Both the position numbers and the translations under genes were made by a program. A DNA stretch of 64,000 bases from Beta vulgaris subsp. vulgaris (taxonomy: Eukaryota > Streptophyta > Magnoliopsida > Caryophyllales > Amaranthaceae): positions 29,747,347 to 29,811,346 of the forward strand of contig NC_079209.1 of the NCBI RefSeq assembly GCF_026745355.1, in the 5' to 3' direction. Below, in pieces: positions 34,340 through 47,300 of the stretch. Each line of letters starts with the position of its first letter. Position 1 is the first letter of the stretch. Under the pieces are notes generated by a model. The model was not told the origin of the DNA, searched no databases, and saw nothing but the letters and a program-made list of their open reading frames with translations.

Positions 34340-35135
34340 AGAGTTTTTTGTCGGAAACAACCTTTTTAAAATGTCATTTTGTGAGAAACAACCTTATAAT
34401 TTTTTTGTTGTGAGAAACAACCTTTAAACTCTAGTTTTTTGTGAGATCAGACCATTAGCCCATTTTTCGGTATTGACTTCAGTTTCCCGACTTTGACTTT
34501 TTTTTACCCCCCTTCCTCTCTTTTATTTTCTTGGAATTTAATTTCCCTCCAATTTCTTTCTTATATAACCACTTCTTCCCTCTTCCATACTTAACTACTT
34601 CTTCTTCTCTCTCTTCCACACTAAACCCAAAATCGAAAATTCGCCAAAGAAATCCCTAAATCTTCTTTGCTATATATTAGGGTTCTTCAATTGGTAAGTT
34701 TAGGATTTTTCATCTCAAATAATTTCTTCTTGTTCATAACATTTAGGGCTTGCCTTTTCAATTGAATTAGGGCTTATCTTATCAATTGAATTAGGGTTAT
34801 TTCTTTTAACTTAATCTGTTGTTTTCTTTGTTGTAGTAACATGGTGAAATGCGGCTGTGGATAATCCTCAATGCTTCTACAGTGCCAAGGAAGTGAAAGA
34901 GAGGGGAAAGAAAATGGTTCTTATTGGTTTTGAAATAGGGTGGGTTTATAAGAAGGAAATTGGAGGGAAATTAAATTTCAAGAAAAATAAAAGAGATGGA
35001 GGGGGTAAAAAAAAAGTCAGGGCTGGAAAACTGAAGTCAATGCCGGAAAATGGGCTAATGGTCTGATCTCACAAAAAAAAATTATAAGCTTGTTTCTCAC
35101 AAAATGACACTTTGTTGTTTCTGACAAAAAACTCT
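34340..35135. mobile_element. MULE/foldback-like element with spliced-gene-like interior
   Basis: A 796-bp unit whose ends are inverted (agagttttttgtcggaaac on the left, mirrored on the right with one change). It continues into a stepped inverted repeat up to about 34500/35020 (cattagcccattttt against its complement). taagcat is directly repeated at 34333-34339 and 35136-35142. The interior looks like a captured transcript start: a UTR-like pyrimidine stretch, a GTAAGT-type donor near 34693, and a TTGTTGTAG acceptor near 34838. An ATG and Cys-rich codons follow. No transposase. Confidence 0.65.
34857..35066 (+). pseudogene. Possible captured exon fragment inside the MULE-like element
   Basis: After the predicted acceptor, the sequence could encode MVKCGCG (one frame) and DNPQCFYSAKEVKERGKKM followed by a Lys-rich tail (another frame). 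The Cys-Gly-Cys-Gly start recalls plant GRF-type zinc-finger proteins, but a stop and frame change separate the two. I do not claim a function. It may be chance. Confidence 0.3.
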
Positions 35136-36028
35136 TAAGCATATTATGCTCAATTGAAGCATAAACATAAATATTTAGATACATAAGAATAAGGTCTACA
35201 TTTAAGACGTTGAAAAGTTGCACATACAACTTCACAACCAAATTATTTCCTCCATCCCATCCCAAAATAAATGATGATCTTTATTGTCCCGTTAGGAAGC
35301 ATCTCTCTTATGTCACCTGAGTTATCACAGGAAAGAACAATTCCAAAAATTAGTTTCCGATCAATAAAGACAAGCTTTAGTCAGTAAAAATAGTATTAAT
35401 GTTCTCATTTAAGCATAGATCGTCAAACGAAGCGAGCAGAGACTAAATGTGTTTTATATAAGCAATAATGAACCAGATGGTATACTTGTTTGAAACCATC
35501 CATCTCTGGTGGATTCTGCAATTAACTAGGCGGTTTTATAGTATCTAAAAAAGAGTATTTTACCCCTCAAACATATCTCTCTGTGAGGAGGAGCAGTTAG
35601 CGGATGGTAACCCATCTCCGGAACCTCTTTAAGGCACAATTCAGTGAATACACCGACATATCCTAGCATAGACGGAATACAAAAACTGCCACAAGAAGCT
35701 GAGAGGAGAAGAAGATAAGTAATTTTGTTGTAACAATTATCTACAATACGAAAAGTCTAGTAACTATCATATATCTTATGCTAATTACTGCAAAAATAGT
35801 ATTTGACAAGCAAAGTTGTGATTTTGTTCAAGTAGGATAAGACATATTGTTTTACATATAATTTCTGGGTTTTAGGCTCTAAAAAGCTCAATCATAACAC
35901 TTCTTCGACGTCACTAGCAAAAGTAGCATAATTCAGTAGAGGAACTTTCTTTAAAGAGCTTTACTACATGACTGCAAGGGCAAAAATCCAAAACTTGGAG
36001 AGAGAAAAAAAGGAAATGACCATTTATC

Positions 36029-36360
36029 CACTAGTAGAAAAACGACGATTTGCGTCGCACTGAAACGGAAATGACGCAAAAGGGTAATTTGCGTCGCACG
36101 CAAAGAAGAGTGCGACGCACATTATGGGTAAATGAGCACCAGTACGAGCTATGTGCGTCACACGTACCACAAGTGCGTTGCAAAAGCCCAATGTGCGTCG
36201 GACCACCTGACACATACGACGCAAATCGTCTCCTTCTTGAAAAAAGAAAATTCAACTATCTGCGTCGCACGGTACTTTTATGCGTTGCAAAAGCACAATA
36301 TGCGTCGGAGTCAAAGTTCATGCGACGCAGATCCGCGACCCTCATTTAACCTAAAAACTA
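36029..36360 (+). mobile_element. Second CACTA terminus with GCGTCGCAC subterminal repeats
   Basis: CACTAGTAGAAAAACGACG begins at 36029 and is followed by about a dozen direct and inverted copies of a tgcgtcgcac-type word up to about 36340. These differ from the tgatgcgg words of the enclosing CACTA, so this is a separate family nested inside it. No right end was found. Confidence 0.65.
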
Positions 36361-37322
36361 CGCGCGCCCCTTAACTTTCTCTAACCTAAAATCTCCTCAC
36401 ATTCTCTCACCCTCACCGCCGCTTTACTTCTCATCCTCTCCCACTCTCAACTTCTCCTCTCCCACTCTCAAATTCTCCCACTCTAATCTTCTTTCTCTCT
36501 CCCCGTATCTCTGAAAACCCAGAACCCCAAAAATATCAGTTCTTTCTCTCCTTCACATCAGTTCGCCATGTTGCTCGCCGGAGTTTTATAGTCTCCAGAG
36601 TCGCGCTGCAGCGGTGTGAAGCATCTTGTTGCTGCCAGATTCCTACTCTTCGAATTCATCACATTTCAATTTCATTATTTCTTCTTGTTCATCAAAAGCG
36701 TGGTGAAGCTTCGAAGGAAAAGGCGAGATAAAGGTTTTAGATCTGTTTTTTTTCAATTTCTTCTTGTTTTTGTTGCTTTTTCTTAATTTTTTTGAGGTTA
36801 CTTCTGATTTTTTTTTTCTCACTTTTTTTTGCTTTCTGATTTTTTTGAGGTTTTAGATCTGTTTTCATTGATGTTTTCTTAGAAGTAAACTGACGAATGT
36901 TTTCTTAATTTTTTTGAGATCTGACGAGTTTTCGCTTTTTTTTTTTTAACTAATTGAAATTCTGAGTTATGAATGTTTAATATTGAATGTTCAGTTTTTT
37001 TGTTTTCATTTTTTTGTTCAGATGTCTTTTTATTTATTTTTTTTTCATTTTCAGATCTGGGATTCATTCTCCCTCCCTCCCTCTTTCTTCATCTTCCTCT
37101 TAGATCAAAGGCGAAGGGCGACGGTGTAACTGACCCAAATGAGATCTCGCCGGTGTAACTGAACCAAAGTTGGAGATGACGGTCAAGATTTCTCTTACCC
37201 AGATTGTAATGTTCTTTAGATTTTAGGGGTTTTTTTTATGAGGACTGTTTTGTACTTCGATTCATCTGAATGTAATGGTTTTAAACTCTATAATAATAAA
37301 GTTCATTACTTCTAAAAATGTA
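36361..37322. other. Pyrimidine-rich, 5'UTR-like stretch inside CACTA
   Basis: The CTCTC-rich leader, short exon-like patches and T-rich intron-like runs (36735-36960) look like the start of a plant transcript carried by the transposon. No protein family was recognised. Confidence 0.35.
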
Positions 37323-37641
37323 CTCCCTCCATTTCCTAAAGATCTTCCCTCTTTCCGTTTAAGTGCGTTTCCAAAAGATTTTCTCTTTTTTTACTTTATT
37401 CCTTATTTGGAACTTTTTTTTGTCCCTTTATACCTTCTCATGTCCCTATCATATAGTCCACCATTACATTATTAATTCAATTTTACTCCCTTTCTCTCTC
37501 CTAATTTAACCCCTTTTATTTGTTTATTTATCTTAAACCCTTTCTCTCTCCTACTTTACCCAATCCCCTCCCCACACAAGTGGATTCTCCTTGCTATCTG
37601 TAGGAACAGTAACAAGGAAGATCTTTAGGAAACGGAGGTAG
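37323..37641. mobile_element. Stowaway-like MITE
   Basis: A 319-bp non-coding element. The left end CTCCCTCCATTTCCTAAAGA and the inverted right end (tctttaggaaacggaggtag) match the Stowaway terminal pattern. It is flanked by TA at 37321-37322 and 37642-37643. It is mobilised by Tc1/mariner transposases elsewhere in the genome. Confidence 0.85.
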
Positions 37642-37731
37642 TATCTGGTAAGAAAAATGTAAGACATGTTAGTTTGAGGAAGTCCTATGATATGATGTCT
37701 TTAAGACCGCATTATATAAGCACAAAGCATC

Positions 37732-38110
37732 TTACTGCTCACTCTTATCACCGACCACATTGTAGAATATTTCAACAGTACCAGCTGCGATAGCAGCCTC
37801 CTCACATGTAATCTCATCATCATCCAATGCCTCGTGCCCTTCAACTAGATCTTTGTTTAGAATACTAGACATTGTTGATAAACCTGAATTGGATATCACT
37901 TCTACCAACAGATTCATATTTCAAGAAGGCACTTTCTCCTTCTTCATTTGGTGAAGCTTCTCCCAATCAACTACATTTTCTTCCATGTAGCCTCCGATAT
38001 TGTCCTTAAAGCTCACCTGAGTACCGTGACTCTCCTTCCTATTTAATTCGATGGGCTAATTCAACCACAGATGTAGCTCCATTTACTAGTAGTCGAATCC
38101 TACCTACTAA
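37732..38110 (-). pseudogene. Unrecognised coding-like fragment inside CACTA
   Basis: The minus strand holds a 61-codon acidic ORF (37732-37917) that includes EALDDDEITCEEAAIAAGTV. Just upstream is a second coding-like patch (NVVDWEKLHQMKKE, across a stop). It reads like a captured host exon or a decayed transposon gene. I do not recognise the family. Confidence 0.3.
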
Positions 38111-38678
38111 CTTGTTCTTTACCTACATTTAGTGCAAACATTGTTTTACAAGTAAGAAAGATCTTGAAGAATACATCAACTTCGAGACACATGAACAATT
38201 CATCAGCATCTTTGGTATCAATTACTTTTACTCCTCAAAACACATAATAAAAACCTAAAATCCTAATTGAAATCCCCACAAGAGCGATCCCTAAAAACCC
38301 TAACCTCACTAAAATCAACCTACTCATCACAAAGACCCTAGATTCCGCGAAATTCGACACAAATCAATAAAACACGATTCAATTGCGGCAAAAGCAACAT
38401 CAAATTCAAAATTTCAATCATCAAAAAAGCAAAAAAAACTCGACGATGTACGGACCTGAAATACTGCGAGAACGACGAATTTCTCAAGCTCGAGAGTATT
38501 GTACCATTATGAGAGCTCTGGATGCGAGTTTTTCTGTGTTTCCAAGTACTGAAGTGCCGCCATCGCTAAACTTTCCAAGATTTTAGGTTCTTCATGTTCA
38601 CTCGAGCTTTGGAAACAAAAAAGAGGAGAGGCGTTTGAAAGGAGAGGCGTTTGTCATATTAGGCGAGAGAAATGGCCC

Positions 38679-38738
38679 GTTCCTTTTGGGCTGTTCCTTT
38701 TGGGCTGTTCCTTTTGGGTCGTTCCTTTTGGGCCGTTC
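38679..38738 (+). repeat. Short tandem repeat, 14-bp unit
   Basis: Four consecutive copies of GTTCCTTTTGGGCT (with T/C variation in the last two bases) and a partial fifth. A duplicated gagaggcgtttg word lies just upstream (about 38625-38655). Confidence 0.9.
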
Positions 38739-38970
38739 TAAGGGAGCAAGTAGGCCTAGAGAATTAAACGAAAAATCTGATGCGACCCACCAAACCGCAT
38801 CAGATTTTAAAAAAACCGTATCATTTTTTTTAATTTGATGCGGTCCACAAGAGGACTGCATCTAATTGTCCTCCCAACTTTCCCTCCCATTTTTAATGTC
38901 ATTTTCGGATGCGGTTTTACAAAAATCGAATCTGTTACTAAGTGACATATAAGGTTTTTTTCCACTAGTG

Positions 38971-39895
38971 CATAGATGTGCGCCTAGCGCACTCTTTGCG
39001 CGACACGCAATCAGTTTTTTTTTTTTATCTTTTTTAATATTTCTGTATAAATTTGCCTCGATTTTTCGAATCTAAACGTACACTTTCACGTATTCTTTAC
39101 ACTCAAATAGTTGTGAACTCTCATATATCCATACTCTCTCATATTTTTACAAACACACAAACACATACTTTTAAACACATACACGCATATCTCGATCGAT
39201 CTTCAGGATTTATGATTTCTCCTCCCAAAGGTTATTATTCCCCGAAACCCAAATCATGCCAGTATATTCCTGATGGTTCTTAAATCTTTCTTATATATTT
39301 TATTGAATTTACTAACGATTTCTTTCATAATGTAGATCTTTAATAAAAATTTGTTCTTTTGTAGATTTTAATCTCTACCTTTCCTTTTATATCTTATGTA
39401 TATTTTCATGATTGTCCTGCTTATGCTTTCAACATCCACATGATTATTATTGCTAACCCAGGCCTAAGGATTTGTTATAATATTAATCATATAATTTGAA
39501 CAACCTATTAGAAACCCTGTAATTTTGATTGTTTCATAACATGTCAATAAAAAATAGTCTTTTTGATGTGTTTAATCGACCAACTTAGACTAATATGTTT
39601 AGCGTGTCTGAAGATATTTTATCGTTATTCTTTTGCATAAAACTTGATATGAACCGATATTTAGTAGAGTGTATCAATGGGCGAACGTGGTTCCTGACTG
39701 TGTTCGTACCTTCACCCCTCGAACTCAATCTATGGTTCGTTAACCATTAATGAAGTCATGAAAGGAAAAATCTACATTGAATAAGTTCCCAAGTTTTCCC
39801 TTTGATATCCTACTATCCAATTAGGTTTATGAGTCTTCCTTTACAATTAGGTAGTCAAATACGCGCTCATCCCACGTAGGTGAATAAAAACACGC
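38971..39895. repeat. Right arm of the large inverted repeat, outer part
   Basis: Reverse complement of about 27090-28060, resuming exactly after the CACTA terminus. The outermost parts (aattgtaggcatg on the left against the complement of cacgcctataatt on the right) mark the probable element ends. Confidence 0.75.
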
Positions 39896-40350
39896 CTATA
39901 ATTACCAATACTACTTTTATTATTATTGTTGTATGTAACACTACTGCACGGGGTGTTACAATTGCTAATACTATTATAATTAGCTTTATTATTATTGTTA
40001 TTATTACACACTATTGTTATTGTTAAAACTAATACATTGATTGATTACAATACGAGCTTGTTTCAGTTCAACTCTTGGTTTTTTGAGTGAATTTAGTTTT
40101 AAGACTATTAAATTGTTTTTTTTCTTCTCTGGTTTCTCTTGTATTCCTTCCAGTTTGTAAAGATCCTCTCACTTTCACTTTTCATACATGACAATGCAAA
40201 ATTTTGGCTGTTGTTATCTCTAATTGCCACATGACTATGTTTTATTTTTCATACGTATAAATCACAACAATGAACAAAGTGAAATTTGTGAATAGTGAGA
40301 AATGCCAAAGAGGGAAGATTTTAAAGAATCCGAGGTACTAATAACTTATA
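39896..40350. other. AT-rich intergenic stretch
   Basis: Contains att/tta microsatellite-like runs (about 39905-40020). No gene or TIR seen. Confidence 0.4.
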
Positions 40351-40566
40351 CTTCCTCCGTTTTTTTTTACATGTTACACTTTTCAAATTACGGACTCCTA
40401 GACAATTTTCGAAGAGGAGAGAGATAGAGAGAAAGAAAACAAAAGGGTCACATGTGAACATGTGATATGAGAGAGATAGAGATATATTATTACTCAAAAT
40501 AAAAATGTAACATCTAACTTGAAAAAAAAAGAAAAGAAAGTGTAACATGTAAAACAAGGGAGGACG
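40351..40566. mobile_element. Stowaway-like MITE (216 bp)
   Basis: The left end CTTCCTCCGTTTTTTTTTAC and the right inverted end (gtaaaacaagggaggacg) form a TIR that continues into acatgttacac and its complement. TA flanks both sides. No coding capacity. It lies 744 bp from the stop codon of the DUF630/632 gene, on its 3' side. Confidence 0.75.
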
Positions 40567-40569
40567 TAT

Positions 40570-40885
40570 TAGATTCATTGATCTAATCTAAATAAACTTG
40601 TTTCAATTCAAACAACTGTTTTGAGTTTTCAAAATGAATATAGGTTCAAGATGATCAACTTAAATGAAAATTTTGTCATCTTGAATAACCTTATCGACTG
40701 ACATCAATATATTGATATAATCTAATAATAACTTGTTTCAATTCAACTAGATGTTTAATATATAGTTTATTATGATTAACTTAAATGAAGTATTGTGATA
40801 CTAGATTAAATTATCCACTTACATTAATACATTGATCTTATCAAAGAACAATCTGTTTCAATCCAATTAGATGTTTCTAGTTACG
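40570..40885 (+). repeat. Degenerate tandem repeat of about 130-150 bp
   Basis: Three diverged units share acttgtttcaattcaa, gattaacttaaatgaa and acattaatacattgat words, in the 3' flank of the DUF630/632 gene. Confidence 0.6.
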
Positions 40886-41117
40886 AAATGTATTTACTGG
40901 TTAAACAAGCCATTTACTGGAAAAGAAAATGAGAATGAAAGGTGGGAAATCAATCGAAAACTTCGGGTGAGAAAAAAAAATCATTTTACTAGTTAAATAA
41001 GTCATTAGTCACCCGGGACCACTATGGAAAGATTACTCTTAACTCTAGGTTTACTAAAAAATAATTCATATTTGGGATTAATATGGAAAAACACTCAAAA
41101 CTTGAAAGCTAATCTTG

Positions 41118-41123
41118 TTTATT
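41118..41123 (-). terminator. Possible polyadenylation signal of the DUF630/632 gene
   Basis: AATAAA on the minus strand, about 190 nt after the stop codon, a plausible 3'UTR length. Plant signals are degenerate, so this is only a candidate. Confidence 0.4.
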
Positions 41124-41309
41124 TTTGCATTTCAAATACCCTGACATAACCCTAACCTTACCTATGGATACTAACTTGAATTTGACCTAACTCAAACTAG
41201 ACCTGACCCAAAACTTAATTTGATAAAAAAAACATTTAGGATGAAGATTGCTGAACAAAAAAAAAAAAAGAATTTTTACAGTTCTTAGTATAGTGTAACT
41301 CATCAATTT

Positions 41310-44300
41310 TTAGCACTCAGCTTGAGATTGTTCAGCATCACAAACTTGCTGAGCCTGATTGAGAGCAGTCTCAAAAGCCTGAGTGCAGGCACTTGCAAAC
41401 CCCATCAGTGCTTCGAACAGACGCGGGAGGGTATTTTGCAGGTCACTTAAGGTCGTGGTCCTGCTAACCTGGATGTAACTCAGATACTTGGCCTTCTCAT
41501 CCTCATGAACCTTTTTCAAGGCATCAGTTTTAGCACGTTTGACAGACAATGGATGTTTTGGGCTCAGACCAGATTCCATATCTCCCAAACTATTGCTTAC
41601 TTCAAGCTTTTTTTCCATTTCAATTTGTGACTTTAATTCCTTCTGCCATCTCCTCTCCAGCCTATCAATTTTTTTCTTCAGGCCGCATTCTTTCTCTTGC
41701 TGTGAGATTATTGATCTTATAACTGATAGAAAGCTGTTAATGGCCTCTGACACAACCTGTAATTCAGGAAACATAAATAAATTTGGATCACTCATCCATA
41801 GCTTTCGTAATTAAAAACTGCCTCACATTCCTTTCCTAGGACAGTACCTTTTCTGGTAGCCTATCAAGGGCAAGCAACCATTTTTCACAAAGGGCACGGA
41901 CCATAGATGGGCAGCGGTTTTGATTTTCATTATCTATGGGACAATCAAGGAGCCTAATCCAAGTGCAGATGGCTTGTACATAATCTCTTTGAGACTTAGT
42001 GAGTCTACAAAAGCTATCGTACCAGAAATTGATTCCACTCTCGAGCTGCATTGCTGCATCATGATGATTCTGATCAGTAGATGGTTCAGTATTGTGACTG
42101 GTTAGATGATGCACTTGCTGTGAGATATGACTCTGAACTTCATGGCATTCATACATGGTTCTCCACATGTGATGTAGCCTGCAAATAGCTATGAATTAAT
42201 TTGCTTTCGAGGGAATTGGAAAGTCGCTTATATAATGAATGTCTATTTTTGGACTTAGCATTCATCAAAACTAATACCAGCAGAGCATTGTTGCAACGTA
42301 AGTTTGGGTTTCTGCCAGGTGGCATTCATCCCCACAAAAATTTAAATCATTTTTAGAATTATCAAAAGCCATATTTTTTATGTTAACATATGGCTACCAA
42401 TAAATTCACACGTCCGGATAGAAGTGGCTAGTAGACATAGAATATGAAGTATGGCACATGCGGTATGTTTTTATACCTAATTGTAAGGATTTAACAGGTT
42501 AGATGTTCTATAGCAGCAACTAGAGAAGAATTCTGTAACTAGCTTCTTTTGTAGTTAATATCACCCTATACACCAAATACTAATCTCGCTCTAGCTCCTC
42601 TCTTACTTCTCTGTTCTGCAAACTATTTCTTCTTTCACTTGTCTCATTGCTCTTTCTTATTTTCACCTTCCTAATTCATATCCAACATATATATTATTAA
42701 AGCTTCAAATGTCCAACCAATGAAGTATCACTGGAGAACATATCTAAGAACATTGATGAGTATTGAGTACTATACTAAGATAATGGAGGTTCAATAGAAT
42801 TGCATGGATCATATATCATTGGTGCAAACAATATTCCCAACAAATGAATGCGACTCAAAAGTGAAAAAGAGATGCAAGATTATTCCAGTAAAGAACAAGA
42901 AAGCTCAAGAAAGTTTTGAATTAACAAATTTCAGGAGTTTTCAATTAAGATTATTTAATTGGAGTTCAAGGTGTTGATATGAATAAGGTTCCTCAATTAA
43001 GATTATTTAATTGGAGTTCAAGGTTCTGCAAACTAATTAACAAGGGCATACTATAATATAAAGTGGAAATGATTTTCAACTTGTCATTACTTGAAAAGTC
43101 TCTTAATAACGCGTTTAAGATCACACTTCGTAACATCCAATAAAAACCATTATATTACTGCAGCCATAGTAATCCATTATTGGTGGCTAGATGGGGGTGA
43201 CGCAAGATGGTGAATTTTGGGCTTGCCATTACTTGAAAAGCCTTTTGATAACGTGTTTTAAAATCGCACATTGCAAGTTCGCAACATCAATTGCAAACCA
43301 ATATCACTGCATTAGCCATGACACATTGATAATCCATTATCGGTGCCAAGATGGGGTGGATACAAGATCGTGAGTTTTGGGCTAGCCGTTACTTGAAAAG
43401 AATAAAATGCTTTAAAATCACGCTTCACAGCATTTGTTACAAACCATTATATTACTGCATTAGCCATAGTTTTCCATCAATGGTGGCAAGATGGGGGGTG
43501 ATGCCAGATGGTGAGTTTTGGGTGGTGGTGCACACAACATTAGTAGTACGAGATAGATATGCTCGAGACAGTGATATGGTATTGGTATTGGTAGTTGAAC
43601 ATGGCAGTGTAATGGGACGTTGAAGTAAGAAAGCTGCTTGGACTGGTCTTTGCGGTGCAGTTGGTGGAGGCCGTGGAGCTATCAATGGGTGGTGCAAATT
43701 TTCTTTTTTGATTCCTTGTGTTTTTTTTTTTTTAATATGACATGGAAGAATTAGATCTAATTCCTGGTTTGAACAAAGCATAAACAATGAATTTCCTTTT
43801 TCAATTCATTTCCCCTCAATTCCCTTAAGACGTTTCAATACTTGTTTGCAAACTAAACAGCCCTTTATGTGTTTAAGAAACGTTGATACATACGAGATGC
43901 ACCAGAAACAGGGGACACCATAAATGCTTCACATTACAGGAATATATGTACTCATAATTTAATAGTTAATAAGAAATTATTCATATCACAGTTCATATAT
44001 TTGATGTTTACCCGGAAAGCAGCACAATAAGCTGAGGATGCAGCTCCTGTTCTATTGCTGTTAGTATTGATGCAGATGTTTTTGTCACTAACTCCTGCAG
44101 CCGTACAATATCAGACTGCAATTTTTCGACAGCGCACCGTGTTTTTTCTATCTTCTTCAAGTCACTGTTTTCATCTTCTTGTTTTTGCAATGACGAAGAT
44201 TTCTGCTCATGCTCCAATTTAGCAATCTCCTCCCCCTGTACATGACATAACAATATTTCCATCTAAAGACACGGACATTGATACAATGGTAGCCATGATT

Positions 44301-47300
44301 TAACATATAAACACTCTTATCTGTATATCATTTGTGTTAATATCATGAAGTAAAATCCATTGTGGGACATCTTACTTTACTCTCAACCATTCCTCATACA
44401 CAATATTATAGCTACAGTACAACTCTTTACCGCACCAGAGACAATAGTGCAAAAAGTTTTGGCTTTTGTATCATCCTCCAAGACCAGCACATTGACATCT
44501 ATCTGCTAATCGAGTTATGATTAGCTAGACCCCCATTTATTTTTCTCTTAACTCAACATGACCTTAGTACCAAAAACTAAACAAGAATCCATTCTTGGTT
44601 CACCTTTGAGACCCAAATAAAATTTCTCCCTTGTCTGTCCTCTAGTTCTTTTCAAATTAATGGTTATCCAAGTCATCCCATACATCAAGATACTCGACAT
44701 AACATCAACTATTAGATGATGTCATCGTCCAAGCACCAATGATCGTTGATAAGGGTGAAACTTATCCTATTGTGCCCACTCCGTCCCTGAGCAAGTGAGA
44801 AAGATGCAATTAACGGACTAGTTCAGCGTCTTAGCCTAACAAGAATGTTATAGGAGCAAGGCAAAAGCAGATCCAATACCAAGACTTTTCTTTCTGAAGT
44901 TGTGCAACAATTTATAAGAAGTCAAATATCTAGCATTACCCTTATTGCCGTATAGAGTGTCTGCTCTTCAGCAAAAATTTTCCAAAGTGTGATGCAGTGC
45001 GCTCCTGGTTTGCAAGGTTCAATAGGGGTGTCGACCTCGAAAGCATCCCTTGTCACCTGTAGTGATCTGGAGGACCAGCTCCATGACAAAGAACTCAATC
45101 TAGCAGAGTTATTTCCCTTCCCTGAAGGAGAGGGGGGTGGGGGGACAGAGACAAACACAACCCAAGCATTATTAGCTGTTTCTGTAGTTGCAACTTATTG
45201 ATTGATACTGGTGATACCTTAATTAGAAGTAAATGAGCAATAAAGCTGATGAAAGTACAAGCATAAAGTTTTTAGAAAGTAATCCAAGGTGCTAGATTCT
45301 CAGAATCGTTCCTACATCACTTGTTTTTTTTTTCTTACATATGAAGAAGCATCTAGCTGACAAATGAAAATATACTCAGTCAGCAAGATTATCAGATTCA
45401 AAAGCACTAAAGCTAAAAAAAAAAAAAAAATGGAACCGGGGGAGATTTAACCTACCATTTGCATCACATAGTAGTTATCTTATTTAAGAAATAAAAAAAA
45501 AAATGCTAAAGGGAACATCATATATTGTGATGCTTCCCACCATTTATAGTATTTTGACAAAAAGGCTTTTAGTTTTGTGGTATATCAAACGCTTTAGTAG
45601 TTTAGTTCATCACTGTTAGAAACTTGACAACAATTTTGGGGCATCCATAAAAGGGAACATTGACAACCAATATGGGACAAGGGAAGCATAATGCTCAGTT
45701 TGCCAAATTGGTTATCATTCTGCAATTTTGCAGTCTAAACTAAAACATAAGAGCAATTGCAGTAAAGGCATATCTACATTTGATCTGAGCAATATGCCCA
45801 AAGTCCAGTAATATAACCATGGGAATATTCCACAAAAGACACCAAAAAAGGCGTACTTTCAAGAGTTGCCTTTTACTAGACAATGAGTTGCTCAGTCAAA
45901 TTCTGTAACCCATGTTGCTGCAACAGGAACTTTATAGTTCTAATTTCTTCAAATAACTAGTGAATTCCAGAGAACCAATCCCTTAACGAAAGTTCCGCAG
46001 CTATTGATCCATCTAGAATCAGCTCTTTTTGGCCACTGCATACTGCATATTAATGCACCCTATAAACTCAGAGAACATGCAGCAAGGGCAAGCGTGCAAC
46101 TGCTAAGCGTTTATCTACATGTATTCACAAATGATTTAAAGGGTTTTCTGTTCAATAAGACCAAAGGCTTATTTTACCTTTCCTTGAAATTTCTCTTTCT
46201 TTCTATAAAATAAAAGAACAATGCTAAATAGGGGCTCAAAAAAAAAAAAAAACTCGCAAAAACAAATAGGTAAATCAGATTTCTAAAGTTTGACCAGCCA
46301 CTATAATCTTGAGAAGAACAGTAAGAAATTAATAATGCAAGATTAAGTACAAACAAAAATACAAAAAGAAATAACATAAGATTTGGCATGAGAAACTAAT
46401 GGTAAATTTAAACAACGTAAATCAGCAGAAAGCAAATATTTAATATTACCACTTCCAGATCAAACTGGACTGTGAAGGATTTGATCATGTAATTCATTTC
46501 ATCCTATCATTTCACGTCAGGATGATATAGGTTTCAGGACTTGGTTACTTAACCAACACCAAATACAACCTTTCTTTCAAATTACTACTCTTGTTATTTT
46601 CTGTGAGTACTACAATAGAGTAACTCAGAAGTTGTCAAGGAAAAGAACCATATTTTGGATAACTATTGTTATAAAATCATGAAGTATGAGAGACCAGCAA
46701 TAATAGAGCTACCAAAAGCAAACCTTTATAAATTTGCATCAGACAAAACCCAGCAGGTATTAGACATAGCTGCCATAACATTGCCGCCCTAGTATTTGCA
46801 GGCTTTAATAGTCAAATTCTTCACTCTGTTAAAGCCTAACTCTTTTTCTAAATGAAGACACATCCCTTTCAGAATAAAACTAAAAAGTTAAAACTGGGAG
46901 CCAATTTTCAAGCAACCAGAAGTCAAACAGGTAGAAGAACAAACAAACCTATGTCACACTTAAACTAGCAAGCCACAAAGGCAATAATGCAGACTGTGAA
47001 GTTATTTCCTGTGATTCTCTGAGCACACACACATGCAGACGGATATCTGGGAAGTACTTGGTCGAAAATGCAAATCAAATTGACATGTGGAGATAAGTTT
47101 ATCAAACAAAATAAATTGCCAGACATGGAATTACCTTTTCCTTCTTTTAAGTCATGATGCTGAGAATTATTCCATGTGCCCATGTCTACTAGAACCGCGA
47201 TCTCCTTCCCACCCGCAGATGCTTTCAAGAAGTAATCGTCAAGCTCCTTGACTATGTCTGACAATGACTTTCTCCTCCCAGTCCTCTTCCATGCAACCAT

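Larger units (their letters stand above)
34112..38970. mobile_element. Non-autonomous CACTA transposon
   Basis: The ends are CACTAGTGGAAAAAA at 34112 and its inverse ending at 38970, the CACTA terminal motif. Matching subterminal units occur at both ends: ctgatgcggtc/ccgcatcag near 34133-34183 on the left, and ctgatgcgac, ccgcatcag and gatgcggtcc near 38778-38850 on the right. Flanks read cac and cat, an imperfect 3-bp duplication, and the interrupted inverted-repeat arm resumes directly at 38971. No transposase domain was recognised inside. The interior holds a MULE-like element, another CACTA end, a Stowaway-like MITE and gene-like fragments. Confidence 0.82.
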
